Source of the DNA: Polyodon spathula | Taxonomy: Eukaryota > Chordata > Actinopteri > Acipenseriformes > Polyodontidae | Direction: 5' to 3' | NCBI RefSeq assembly: GCF_017654505.1 | Contig: NC_054538.1 | Coordinates: 47,570,489-47,634,488, forward strand | DNA length: 64,000 nucleotides | Part shown: positions 41,600-52,055 of the stretch, piece by piece | Numbering within the stretch: the first letter of the stretch is position 1 | Layout: each line of letters starts with the position of its first letter | Translations under genes and position numbers: made by a program | Notes under the pieces: generated by a model | The model's input: the letters and a program-made list of their open reading frames with translations, nothing else | Told to the model about the DNA's origin: nothing | Database searches by the model: none

Positions 41600-43095
41600 C
41601 CATTACTCCCCCCTCCCGGGAAAAATAATCTGCATTTTGGTGGTCTTTCCCTGCACGGTGTACCATATGGTACATGAAGGGCTGCAATGCCATATACCAC
41701 GAGTTATCTGGGCATTGCTGTCCTTCATTGTGCTTAACCATGTGAGTGGGGCGTGGTCTATGACCAGATCAAATGAGTGTCCTAGCAGGTAGTATCGTAA
41801 AGAATGAGTAGCCCATTTAATGGCCAAACACTCTTTTTTGACTACGGAGTATTTGCGTTCCCAAGGTAACATTTTTTTACTCAGGTACAATATCGGGTGC
41901 TCTACTACAGCTACTTTTTGGGACAAGACTGCACCCAAACCTACATTTGATGCGTCGGTGTAGAGGATGAATCTCTTGGAAATCCGGTGTGATAAGAGTG
42001 GGGGCCTGGCAAAGTGTACGCGTAATAGTATCAAACGCCCCCTGACACTCAGCTGACCATTTAATTAAATTTGGAGCACTCTTTTTGGTGAGATCGACTA
42101 ACGGGTTAATCACTGTGGCGTACTCGGAGATGAAGCGGCGGTAATAACCGGCTAAGCCCAGTAGTGACCTCACCTGAGTCTTGGTTTTGGGGATCGCTGC
42201 ATCAACCAAAGCCTGGATTTTGGTGACTGTAGGTCTCACCCTTCCATTCCCCATTAAAAATCCCAAATATTGAGTCTCTGTTTTGGCAAACGCACATTTC
42301 CTCAAGTTAGCTGTCAGCCGGGCTGCCCTTAGAGACTGAAGAACGGCTGTAACCCTAGCCAAATGCTCTCGCCAGGTGGAGCTGTAAATCACCAGGTCAT
42401 CAATATACGCTGCTGCATATTCATGATGTGGGCGTAAAATCTGGTCCATCAATCTCTGAAAGGCAGCGGGCGCACCATGTAGCCCAAACGGCATGGTTTT
42501 AAAGTGGAACAGCCCTTCTGGTGTTGAAAATGCGGTTTTCTCTCTGGAGCTGTGGGTTAAAGGGATTTGCCAGTATCCCTTTGTCAGGTCCAGAGTGGAA
42601 ATAAACCTCGCTTTTCTCAGTCTGTCTAAAAGTTCGTCGACTCGAGGCATGGGATATGCATAGAACTTAGCGATAGCGTTCACCTTTCTGAAATCCACGC
42701 AGAAGCAGTTGGTGCCGTCTTGCTTAGCCACTATGACGATCGGACTGCACCACTCGCTCCTGGAAGGCTCAATCATCCCAAGCTTGAGCACATCCCGTAC
42801 CTCTTTGCGAACGCCACTTCGTTGACTTTCCGGGATCCGGTACGGTCTCTCTCGCACTGTGACACCTGGTGGAGATAATGTCATATTCAACTAAGTTTGT
42901 TCTGCCGGGCACGTCAGAAAAAACATCGCTAAACTCCTCAATAAGCTTACGCAGCTCTCTTTGCTGATCCAGAACCAATTGCTCCCCCATTGAAATCGTT
43001 CTTGTGCTTGGGGTCTCTGGACAGGGGCCTAAATCATCCTCCATATTGCCTGGGGCTATAAATAAGACCTCCCTTGCCTGCCAGGGCTTTAACAA
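41600..43095 (-). pseudogene. gypsy reverse transcriptase-RNase H
   Basis: 43095-42890 encodes the RT lead-in (LIEEFSDVFSDVPGRTNLVEYDI). 42890-41877 encodes RT with PYRIPESQR, WCSPIVIVAKQDG, DFRKVNAIAK, STLDLTKGYWQIPL (first Asp), FGLHGAPAAFQRLMD and AYIDDLVIYS (catalytic Asp pair), then the connection domain LLGLAGYYRRFI. 42034-41603 encodes RNase H (LYTDASNVGLGAVLSQ, then KKECLAIKWA and LVIDHAPLTWL), in another frame. The end HRAGKDHQNADYFSRE is in a third frame. At least three frame changes separate the parts. Confidence 0.9.
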
Positions 43096-43099
43096 ATTG

Positions 43100-44430
43100 A
43101 CATGATAAATTTCACATTCATTTCAGCGATCAGGCTGTCTAATTTCATAATTTACTTTCTCTATAGCCCGAATCACCTCATACGGCCCCTGCCATTTAGC
43201 ACACAGTTTTGATTCGGATGAGGGAAGTAGCAACATTACCTTGTCCCCTGGTCGAAAAGTTCGAATCTGTGTATTTTTGTTGTAATGCTGCTGTTGTCGG
43301 TGCTGAGCCGATCTGAGGTTGTCTTGGGCCAAATGACAGACCAAATCCAGGCGATCTCGTAGTAGGAGCACATACTTCACTACATTTTTAGACAAGCCTT
43401 TGTGCTCCTCGCACCCTTCTCTCAGCAGGTCGAGAATGCCGCGAGGCTACCGGCTGTACAGGAGCTCAAAGGGGGAGAACTCCGTTGAACTCTGCGGCAC
43501 ATCTCTCACCGCAAAAAAAGGAGGTAGGGAAGAAGCGATGCCCAATGTTTCTGCTCCTGAGTTACGAATCGCCTCAGCATCGACTTTAAGGTCTGATTAA
43601 AGCATTCAACCAAACCGTCCGATTGTGGATGATAAACAGACGTCCTCATGGGACGTATTTTTAATATTTTGTAAACCTGCTGTAATGTCTTGGACAGAAA
43701 AATGGTCCCGTAATCGGTCAAAATCTCCTTGGGGATCCCTACTCTAGCCATAATCTGCGCTAACTTGGTGGCTATTGCAGCTGCACTAGTGGACCTCAAT
43801 GGAACTGCCTCCGGGTATCGCGTTGCATAATCCACCACTACTAATATATGCGTGTACCCGGAGTCAGAAGGTAGCAAAGGGCCCATTATGTCCATTGCAA
43901 TACGCTCGAATGGAGTGGAAATAATCGGCAGTGGGACCAAAGGGGCGGGGTGCACTCGACCCGGTGCTACTCGCTGGCAGTCTGGGTATGTGGCTACATA
44001 TTTCGACACATCAGTATGAAGACCAAGCCAAAGGAATCGAGCCAATATTCGTTCCCTCGTCTTCTCGGCTCCGAGGTGCCCCGCAAAAGGGATATCATGC
44101 GCTAGTCTCATAACCTCGGTCCGACAAGACGGGGGAACCAACAATTGTGTTACAGGCTGTCCTGTGCCCACGGCTAGGTTTACCCTATACAGTAATTGCC
44201 CCTTTATACTGAAATGTGGATATACTAACGCCCCAGCGCCATCAACATCCTTACCTTCAATGGACCGGACTTGCCCCCAAGCGTGCACCAGTGACGGGTC
44301 GTTCTTTTGGCCCCACACTAGGTCCGCGCTTGAGTACCACAGGTCCGGTACATTGAGACGGGCTGGAATAACTTCTGCCCTAGTCGGTCCAGTAACCTTG
44401 CTCTCTCGGTCGCACTGCATTCCCACTCCC
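43100..44430 (-). pseudogene. gypsy integrase, upstream of RT
   Basis: The N-terminal zinc domain (HDIPFAGHLGAEKTRERI) keeps the His pair and PDCQ, but the first Cys of the CxxC is Tyr. The core has MDIMGPL (Asp), ILTDYGTIF (Asp) and HPQSDGLVECFNQTLK (Glu). 43395-43123 holds the C-terminal domain with RPGDKVMLLLPS and the GPY motif (KWQGPYEVI). A stop at about 43120 is followed by YHVNLLKPWQ and then the RT lead-in, showing integrase and RT were one polyprotein. The sequence from 44828 to about 44430 is open in this frame but overlaps the protease gene and is not integrase. Confidence 0.9.
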
Positions 44431-44650
44431 TTCGACTGGCGTTTGTTACCATTGCAGCACTCTCCCACCAGACCCCAGCCTTGTCTCAAAGAAGCTCCCT
44501 CCCATTTCGTGTTCCGTCTCTCCTTATTTGTTTTTATAGAACAGAAAAGAGGGGAAAACATTTCAGGGTGAAAAGGAAACATATCACCAATCCATTCCTT
44601 TTTTTTTCTGCCACGTTTACGTGTGTGGCTGAGACTGCCATTATTTGCAT

Positions 44651-45097
44651 TCATTCTTTGAATTTTGTCCAGTCTCGGCCCAGAATAACTGGGTGTGGCA
44701 ACCTTTCCACCACCCCGACTACAAGGTGACGTTTTATCGGTCCTACCGATAAGTATACTTTTAATGTGGGGTGTGCCGCCATGTCTCCATGGATACAGGA
44801 GATGGTCACCTGACCTTGTGGCCGCCACAACACACCGCCCAGGAGAGCTGTCCTAATCAAGGTTTGCTCACACCCTGTGTCCACTAATGCATGGGTTTTC
44901 ACGTACCCTAAAATAACATTAATCAGACAAGGCCCCTCCTGACCATTTTCCCCACGCTTACCCGCTTCAGGTGCCCAATTGCAGGCGGCCACGTCACACT
45001 CTATAGCAGCGGGGCATGACCTGGCCAGATGTCCCGGCTGGTTGCACCTGAAACAGATAGGAGAGACAGAGGGGCATAGGTCAGAAATCTGTCCCAC
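44651..45097 (-). pseudogene. gypsy zinc knuckle and aspartic protease
   Basis: A CCHC knuckle, CFRCNQPGHLARSC, is followed after about 35 residues by the protease active site ALVDTGCEQTLI and the distal VILGRDW. The order knuckle-protease is normal for the gag-pol boundary. The usual Ser or Ala after DTG is Cys. Confidence 0.88.
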
Positions 45098-45189
45098 TTC
45101 TGGTATGGCAACGGGGCAGGGGCAGCACCTCTACCCCAGCTGGGGGCCAACCTTGGTCTCTGGGGGGGAGGCAAGGGGGCCCAATGGGG

Positions 45190-45818
45190 TCAGTGCTCTA
45201 GGAGGTCTGGGTCCCGGGAACGAGGGAGGGAGAGGTCGGCTGCTCTGAAGGGAGTCAGGGAGTCCTCGAAGTCTTCAGCCAGTTTGATAGCCTCCTCCAG
45301 GGTGTCAGGGTTGTGGCGCCGTATCCACGCCTGGGTCTCGGCACCGACCACATGGCAGAACTGCTCTACCACAATGGCTTCCCCCATCTGCTGGGTGGTC
45401 TTCTTCCTGGGGGTCAGCCAATGCACCATGTGGTTGCACAACCGCTCTGCACCAACCCGGGGGCGTGTCTCTGGGGCTCTCTGGTACTCCCTAAACCGCG
45501 CCCGGTGGGTCTCCATGGTTACATTCAGGCGGCGGAGGATAGCCTGTTTGACCAGGTCATAATCAGTGGCGCGATGGTCACTCAGGGCTTGGTAGGCTGG
45601 CTCAGGCAGGGTCCCAACTGGCTGTCCCAGAACTCCCACGGCCAAGCCGCCGCAGTAGCCAGCTGCTCGAACGCCACCAAATATGCCTCCGGGTCATCCT
45701 CCTCCGACATCTTCATTGCCCGTGCCTTCGGGGGCGACATCAGCGGTGTTGTGGTAGGGGTCGTCACTGCAGCAACAGCCAGCCCTACCCGTTCAATGAG
45801 CGCCGTGTAGAGGTCCAC
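45190..45818 (-). pseudogene. gypsy gag, frameshifted
   Basis: 45818-45582 gives a start with KMSEEDDPEAYLVAFEQLATAAAWP, the capsid N-terminal helix type found in Gmr1-like and SCAN-related gags. The frame shifts near 45620 and continues at 45645-45190 with YQALSDHRATDYDLVKQAILRR and a run of capsid helices (FREYQ, HWLTPRKKTTQQ, EQFCHVV). The knuckle follows at 45052. Confidence 0.8.
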
Positions 45819-45853
45819 CCTCCTTCTCTCCTCTGCATCGCGTCTGCTCTCCA

Positions 45854-46082
45854 GTAGTGCTTTAACTGTCTACAGTGAAACGGTCTTGAAGCCCAGGTGT
45901 TAAACCTGGATAAAGAAAACAAAGCCGAATCAATATGGGTCTGTGGCAAAGTGGTCGGTAGGGGAAACGGGTGTAGCGGTGATGCGGTGCAGGAGTGACA
46001 GACAGACAACGATAATCCATGAAAAGTGCTTTTTTCCTTTTCCAGGTCTGGTGACTGACAAAGAAAACAATCCCTGGCAATA
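45854..46082 (-). repeat. Scrambled 5' end of the gypsy: LTR pieces around a CR1 piece
   Basis: 45854-45880 matches the LTR interior at 41142-41167. 45881-45937 is CR1 sequence identical in kind to 40768-40827. 45938-46082 repeats the first ~150 bp of the LTR at 40828. So a CR1-plus-LTR block from the other end of the element is duplicated here, next to a CR1 3' end on the minus strand at 46083. A complete 5' LTR and primer-binding site are absent. Confidence 0.75.
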
Positions 46083-47415
46083 TAAGAACATGAGAACATA
46101 AGAAAGTTTACAAACGAGAGGAGGCCATTCGGCCCATCTTGCTCGTTTGGTTGTTAGTAGCTTATTGATCCCAAAATCTCATCAAGCAGCTTCTTGAAGG
46201 ATCCCAGGGTGTCAGCTTCAACAACATTACTGGGGAGTTGATTCCAGACCCTCACAATTCTCTGTGTAAAAAAGTGTCTCCTATTTTCTGTTCTGAATGC
46301 CCCTTTTTCTAAACTCCATTTGTGACCCCTGGTCCTTGTTTCTTTTTTCAGGCTGAAAAAGTCCCTTGGGTCGACACTGTCAATACCTTTTAGAATTTTG
46401 AATGCTTGAATTAGGTCGCCACGTAGTCTTCTTTGTTCAAGACTGAACAGATTCAATTCTTTTAGCCTGTCTGCATATGACATGCCTTTTAAGCCCGGAA
46501 TAATTCTGGTCGCTCTTCTTTGCACTCTTTCTAGAGCAGCAATATCTTTTTTATAGCGAGGTGACCAGAACTGCACACAATATTCAAGATGAGGTCTTAC
46601 AAGTGCATTGTACAGTTTTAACATTACTTCCCTTGATTTAAATTCAACACTTTTCACAATGTATCTGAGCATCTTGTTAGCCTTTTTTATAGCTTCCCCA
46701 CATTGCCTAGATGAAGACATTTCTGAGTCAACAAAAACTCCTAGGTCTTTTTCATAGATTCCTTCTCCAATTTCAATATCTCCCATATGATATTTATAAT
46801 GTACATTTTTATTTCCTGCGTGCAGTACCTTACACTTTTCTCTATTAAATGTCATTTGCCATGTGTCTGCCCAGTTCTGAATCTTGTCTAGATCATTTTG
46901 AATGACCTTTGCTGCTGCAACAGTGTTTGCCACTCCTCCTACTTTTGTGTCGTCTGCAAATTTAACAAGTTTGCTTACTATACCAGAATCTAAATCATTA
47001 ATGTAGATTAGCAATAGCAGAGGACCTAATACTGATCCCTGTGGTACACCACTGGTTACCACACTCCATTCTGAGGTTTTTCCTCTAATCAGTACTTTCT
47101 GTTTTCTACATGTTAACCACTCCCTAATCCATGTACATGCATTTCCTTGAATCCCAACTGCGTTCAGTTTGAGAATTAATCTTTTGTGCGGGACTTTGTC
47201 AAAAGCTTTCTGGAAATCTAAATAAACCATGTCATATGCTTTGCAATTATCCATTATCGATGTTGCATCCTCAAAAAAATCAAGCAAGTTAGTTAGGCAC
47301 GATCTCCCTTTCCTAAAACCATGTTGACTGTCTCCCAGTACCCTGTTACCATATAGGTAATTTTCCATTTTGGATCTTATTATAGTTTCCATAAGTTTGC
47401 ATATAATAGAAGTCA
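46083..47415 (-). mobile_element. CR1-type LINE copy F, 3' half
   Basis: Starts at the family 3' tail (AAGAACATGAGAACATAAG, 46084-46102) and runs to the sequence encoding TSIICKLMETII, where it is 5' truncated. It abuts the plus-strand copy E head to head, separated by a ~29-bp tandem duplication (47396-47453). Confidence 0.9.
46154..47415 (-). pseudogene. CR1 ORF2, RT and C-terminal region, open but 5' truncated
   Basis: Uninterrupted frame from SIICKLMETIIRSKMENYL through GFRKGRSCL, DFQKAFDKVPH, SGVPQGSVLGPLL, the catalytic FADDTK, the thumb with KVLHAGNKNVHYKYH, and the C-terminal RPHLEYCVQFWSP to the end RVWNQLPSNVVEAD. The endonuclease and first RT motifs are missing. Codons upstream of 47415 belong to the junction. 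Confidence 0.9.
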
Positions 47416-47464
47416 CCAAAAAGCTCCCTTGCATATAATAGAAGTCACCAAAAAGGGACAAGAA

Positions 47465-49338
47465 GGGACCAAAAAGAAAGTACACAGAAAGAGCACACGG
47501 AACTGCAAAAGCAAGTCAAAAAGGAAGTTAGAAAGGCCAAGAGAGAAATAGAAATGAACGTTGCTAAGGGGGCTAAAACCAATTCCAAAATGTTTTTCCA
47601 ATACTACAACAGCAAGAGAACATTCAAAGAGGAGGTTAAATGTTTAAGAGATAGAAACGGCAAAATCGTAGATGAAGAAAAAAACAACAGCAAATATATT
47701 AAGTGATTACTTTTCACAAGTTTTTACAAAGGGGGATACGGACAACATGCCCCACATGTCATCCAGTTCCTATCCAGTTTTAAATAACTTTAGCATAACC
47801 GAGGCAGAAGTGTTAAAGGGACTAGGAGCTCTTAAAATAATCAACTCCACTGGGCCGGATGAGATCCTCCCAGTAGTACTCAAAGAAATGAAAGAGGTTA
47901 TTTACAAACCGCTAACCAAGATCATGCAGCAGTCTCTTGACACAGGGGTGGTACCGACAGACTGGAAAATTGCAAACGTAATACCGATCCACAAAAAGGG
48001 AAACAAAACTGAACCAGGTAACTACAGACCAGTAAGCCTGACTTCTATTATATGCAAACTTATGGGAACTATAATAAGATCCAAAATGGAAAATTACCTA
48101 TATGATAACAGGGTCCTGGGAGACAGTCAACATGGTTTTAGAAAAGGGAGATCGTGTCTAACTAACTTGCTTGATTTTTTTGAGGATGCAACATCGATAA
48201 TGAATAATTGCAAAGCATATGATATGGTTTATTTAGATTTCCAGAAAGCTTTTGACAAAGTCCCACACAAAAGATTAATTCTCAAACTGAATGTAGTAGG
48301 GATTAAAGGAAACACATGTACATGGATTAGGGAGTGGTTAACATGTAGAAAACAGAAAGTACTGATTAGAGGAGAAACCTCAGAATGGAGTGTGGTAACC
48401 AGTGGAGTACCACTCAGTATTTGGTCCTCTGCTATTCCTAATCTACATTAATGATTTAGATTCTGGTATAGTAAGCAAACTTGTTAAATTTGCAGACGAC
48501 ACAAAAATAGTTGCAGCAGCAAAGGACATTTAAAATGATCTAGACAAGATTCACAACTGGGCAGACACATGGAAAATTACATTTAATAGAGAAAAGTGTA
48601 AAGTACTGCATGCAGGAAATAAAAATGTTCATTATAAATATCATATTGGAGATACTGAAATTGGAGAAGGAATCTATGAAAAAGATCTAGGAGTTTTTGT
48701 TGACTCAGAAATGTCTTCATCTAGACAATGTGGGGAAGCTATAACAAAGGCCAACAAGATGCTTGGATACATTGTGAAAAGTGTTGAATTTAAATCAAGG
48801 GAAGTAATGTTAAAACTGTACAATGCATTAGTAAGACCTCATCTCGAATATTGTGTTCAGTTCTGGTCACCTTGCTATAAAAAAGATATTGCTGCTCTAG
48901 AAAAAGTGCAAAGAAGAGCGACTAGAATTATTCCGGGCTTAAAAGGCATGTCATATGCAGACAGGCTAAAAGAATTGAATCTGTTCAGTCTTGAACAAAG
49001 AAGACTACGTGGCGACCTAATTCAAGCATTCCAAATTCTAAAAGGTATTGACAGTGTCGACTCAAGGGACTTTTTCGACCTGAAAAAAGAAACAAAGACC
49101 AGGAGTCACAAATGGAGATGAGGCAAAGGGGCATTCAAAACAGAAAATAGGAGGCACTTTTTTACACAGAGAATCATGAGGGTCTGGAATCAACTCCCCA
49201 GTAATGTTGTTGAAGCTGACACCCTGGGATCCGTCAAGAAGCTGCTTGATGAGATTCTGGGATCAATAAGCTACTAACAACCAAACGAGCAAGATGGGCC
49301 GAATGGCCTCCTCTCGTTTGTAAACTTTCTTATGTTCT
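47465..49338 (+). mobile_element. CR1-type LINE copy E, 5' truncated, decayed
   Basis: Begins in the linker between endonuclease and RT (AAAAAGAAAGTACACAGAAAG) and runs to the 3' tail (CTTTCTTATGTTCTTA). RT is open at 47672-48451 up to SGVPL, where a small deletion removes the QGSVLG codons. FADDTK follows in another frame (48495-48512). The C-terminal part is open at 48711-49121. Confidence 0.9.
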
Positions 49339-49345
49339 TAAAGTA

Positions 49346-49440
49346 ATTCATGAAATGTGTGAGGGGCTACTGGCCGATTTCTTTGACATTGCTGCCAGTA
49401 GCGAATAGGACAAGCTAGCAACAATTGCTAAGAGAAAGGT
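49346..49440 (+). repeat. Interspersed repeat X, copy 2 (fragment)
   Basis: Matches the complement of 52322-52430 (blocks GAGGGGCTAC, ATAGGACAAGCTAGCAACAA and AAAGGTTGTGCC). It lies between the CR1 3' end and the LTR-element relative. Confidence 0.6.
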
Positions 49441-49449
49441 TGTGCCTCG

Positions 49450-50866
49450 CAAGGTCTGGAGGCTCGAAAGGCTGCAACTGGCCATGTTATCTGCGGAAAT
49501 GCTGCCAGTGGTGCGGCTGTCAGCAGATATGCTGACAGCTCCCAGACTGACTCCTTCAGTTGTGGCAATTCCAGTAGAAGAAAAGCTGCTGGCATTGGTG
49601 GTCTCCAGACCTCCCCCAAGATCTCTAGCAGCAAAACTGCTGTTGGGGGGAGGTGGTCTCCTCACCTCTCCCCCCTTATTCATAGCCGGCAGCTCCCTCT
49701 GGTGGGGCTCCGGCCACACTGATCCCTGCGGCCAAGCAGTGTTGACAGCAGTTGAAAGCAGAGCCAACAGCCCAGGTGATGTGGAGCAGCAGGCAACCCC
49801 AGGCACTGTGAAACAGCAGGTAACCCCAGGCGATGCTAGGCAGGCATCCTTTGGTGAAGTGCGGCAGGCATCCTTTGGGCAATGTGAGACAGGCATCCTT
49901 GAGCCACTGCGGCCGGGCGGTTTTTCCCCGTGCTTCCCTCAGCAGCCTATGCAAGGGCTGTTGAGGACCACCACCATCCAGTCCTAGTCCTTCTGGTGCA
50001 GGGAGAGGCAGCTCCTGCTCCTCTTCTCGTGATGGTGGGGGAAGTGATACCAGCAGGCATTCATCCTCTGCTGGTTGTAAAGGACCCAGCAGACATTCAC
50101 CCTCTGCTGGTTGTAAAGGACCCAGCAGACATTCACCCTCTGCTGGTGGAAAGGGATCCAGCAGGCATTAACCTTCTGCTGGTGGATGGGGATCCTGCAG
50201 GCATTAACATTCTGCTGGTGGACGGGGACCCTGCAGGCATTCAGTAGGAGGTTGGAGCAGCATGTAGCCTGCTGGCGATGGAGGTGGGAGTGGCATGTAG
50301 TCTCCTGGCGACGGAGGTGGGAGCGACGTGTAGTCTACTCTTGTTACAGGGGACTGCTGCTGCTCTCTCTCACTTGCAGGGGACTGGTGGTGCTCTCCTT
50401 CACTTGCAGGTGACTGGTGCGGCTCTCCCTCACTTGCAGGTGACTGGTGTGGCTCTCCCCCTCCTTGGGTGAAACCAGCAGGCGTTCACCCTTTGCTGCT
50501 GGAGATGGGGACAGCAGGCATTTTTCCTCTGCTGGTGGAGGTGGAAAAAGCTGTCCCTCGGGCTTTGGATTCCTGTAGTCCCCCCGCCATCTGGGCACTG
50601 GACACTCACGGTCCCCCCGTCTGGGCGCTGGACTCTCGCAGTCCCCCCGCCTGGGCGCTGGAGACCCTGCTACCTGGGCTGCTGTTCTGTTTACAGCTGC
50701 CTCCAGGTAGCAGAGGACCAACTCCACATCTTCCTCCAGGGAGTTTGGGGTGTGTTCCCTCTCATAAGCCTCCCATCGCTCCCTGTCCATCAGCCACAGG
50801 ACCCGAAGCCTCCAGCCCAGCATTGTCCTGGATCCAGTCCCTCAGCCTGATTGTATATTCTGCCAT
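49450..50866 (-). pseudogene. Internal frame of the LTR-element relative
   Basis: An ATG at 50864-50866 begins MAEYTIRLRDWIQDNAGLE. After a frameshift the main frame continues RVLWLMDRERWEAYEREH, then a short acidic helix (LEEDVELVLCYLEAAVNR), a proline-rich part with PAPRRGD repeats, and PPAEEKCLLSPSPAAKGE-type repeats to 50344. Further repeat pieces and FAARDLGGGLETT follow to about 49450. The first ~60 residues look like a short helical domain; I do not recognise a family. The relative at 31773-34822 lacks this domain, so it may once have been the element's gag-like protein. Confidence 0.45.
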
Positions 50867-50960
50867 TGCCCTTTAATATATATATTTTTGTAATCCAGAA
50901 ACACCCAGCAGTCCTTTTTTTTGTCCCTGCTCTGGTCTGCATCTAGGAGGCGCTAGTAAT

Positions 50961-50976
50961 CCTGGTTCTGACACCA
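50961..50976 (-). promoter_or_regulatory. Primer-binding site candidate
   Basis: On the minus strand, two bases after the LTR end (TTTGTGACA), the sequence reads TGGTGTCAGAACCAGG. It begins with TGG, complementary to the CCA end of a tRNA, and resembles primer-binding sites of many fish gypsy-class elements. Confidence 0.5.
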
Positions 50977-50978
50977 CG

Positions 50979-51512
50979 TGTCACAAAGATGGCTGCAGTG
51001 GGTGACGTCAGTCCAGAAACAGGAACTAACACAAAATAAACAGAGATGGAGTTTTGGTGAAGTGGAGTGCTTGCTTGCACACAGCATTTAATAAATGAAC
51101 AACATAAATGAACTTTAGTCAAAACAAAGAGACAAACAAAACAGACTACATAGATAAACACGGTGAGCTGAAATCAATTATTTACATTACTTTTACTTTT
51201 TCCTCTCCACACCCGTTCTCCACTCACCGAACACACAACCCCGACTGAGTGAAAACATGCTGCTTTTATGCAGCTGTACCGAGACTCGATTGCTAATCAA
51301 TCATTCAGTTGGAGTCTCGTGCTTTGCTCGCATATTACTACATTTTACCTGCATGTGAAGTGCTGTGCAATCCACGTGCCTAAATACCAATATACATTTT
51401 AAACACTTGTGCGCTTAACCCATATTATATCCAGTGTACCAGTGACTATACACCAACATTAACATACCACACGTAACACAGAAATACACAGGGAAGGGGC
51501 AACATTGCCACA
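50979..51512 (-). repeat. 5' LTR of the LTR-element relative
   Basis: 534 bp on the minus strand, TGTGGCAATG to TTTGTGACA. About 70-75% similar by eye to the LTR at 31773-32409, strongest in the TTTAGGCACG..GCACAGCACTTCAC area and in GTTCGGTGAG.GGAGAACGGG. Abuts the palindrome that starts at 51513. Confidence 0.7.
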
Positions 51513-52055
51513 CAAACTTGTAGTAGCCTACTATTAAAGTTATGTTCTAGTCTGTTCAAAAGTGCAACACTTGCTTGTAGTACAAAATATTTATTACTTT
51601 AAAAGTCTTCAAATTATTCATCAGAATTTGGTATTCTCATGACCAAATCTCCCATGCCAATCTTTTAATCTAATAAATATTTTGTTCTATGAGTGAGTGT
51701 TGCGCTTTTTGAACAGATTTTATTATTCTGGATGCACCTCGACTCGAGCTGGTTCGAGCACAGACATGAAGAAAATAAATATTTCCAAAGGGCTGATAAT
51801 GCAACGGAGTTGAGGCGCATCCAAAATAATAAAATCGAATCTGTTCAAAAAGCGCAACACTTACTCGTAGTACAAAATATTTATTAGATTAAAAGATTGG
51901 TGTAGGAGATTAGCCGTCAAGCGATCTTCATCAGAATACCAAATTCAAATGAATAATTTGAAGACTTAAACTAATAAATATTCTGTACTATGATTGAGTG
52001 TTGCGCTTTTGAACAGACTAGAATATAACTTAATTAGTAGGCTACTACAAGTTTG
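51513..52055. repeat. 543-bp imperfect palindrome, Penelope-like terminal repeats suspected
   Basis: The outer 21 bp are perfectly inverted (CAAACTTGTAGTAGCCTACTA). The arms continue for about 230-250 bp at roughly 85% identity, closing on a ~60-bp loop (51746-51805). Each arm contains TTCAAAAA.GCGCAACACT, TAATAAATATT and AAGTCTTCAAATTATTCAT. On the minus strand of the right arm, CTGATGAAGATCG (51922-51934) resembles the hammerhead-ribozyme core found in Penelope-like terminal repeats; the matching GAAAC box is degraded. Inverted terminal-repeat pairs are known in that class. No reverse transcriptase is present. Confidence 0.55.

Larger units (their letters stand above)
40828..45880 (-). mobile_element. 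Gmr1-like Ty3/gypsy retrotransposon (integrase before RT)
   Basis: Read on the minus strand the order is gag (45818-45190), zinc knuckle and protease (45097-44651), integrase (about 44430-43100), reverse transcriptase (43095-41877), RNase H (42034-41600), purine tract, LTR (41546-40828). In most Ty3/gypsy elements integrase comes last. Integrase before RT is the arrangement of the Gmr1 group described from cod and other deuterostomes. Stops and frameshifts in every gene show it is inactive. The 5' LTR side is rearranged (see 45854-46082). Confidence 0.85.
49441..51512 (-). mobile_element. Diverged relative of the non-autonomous LTR element
   Basis: One LTR (50979-51512) is related to the young element's LTR through blocks such as TTTAGGCACG.GGATTGCACAGCACTTCAC and GGTGTATAGTCA. 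Internal sequence on the minus strand follows: a primer-binding site, a unique coding start, then reduced versions of the same repeats (EGECLL-type, the PKDA-type, one WRPP-type unit). The distal LTR is missing at 49441, so the element is truncated. Confidence 0.75.

Noticed and set aside
44430..44828. N-terminal extension of the integrase frame
   Set aside because: It overlaps the protease gene in another frame, and its translation is basic and featureless.
46083..49338. Twin-priming explanation for the head-to-head CR1 pair
   Set aside because: Both copies retain their own 3' tails. Twin priming would leave only one.
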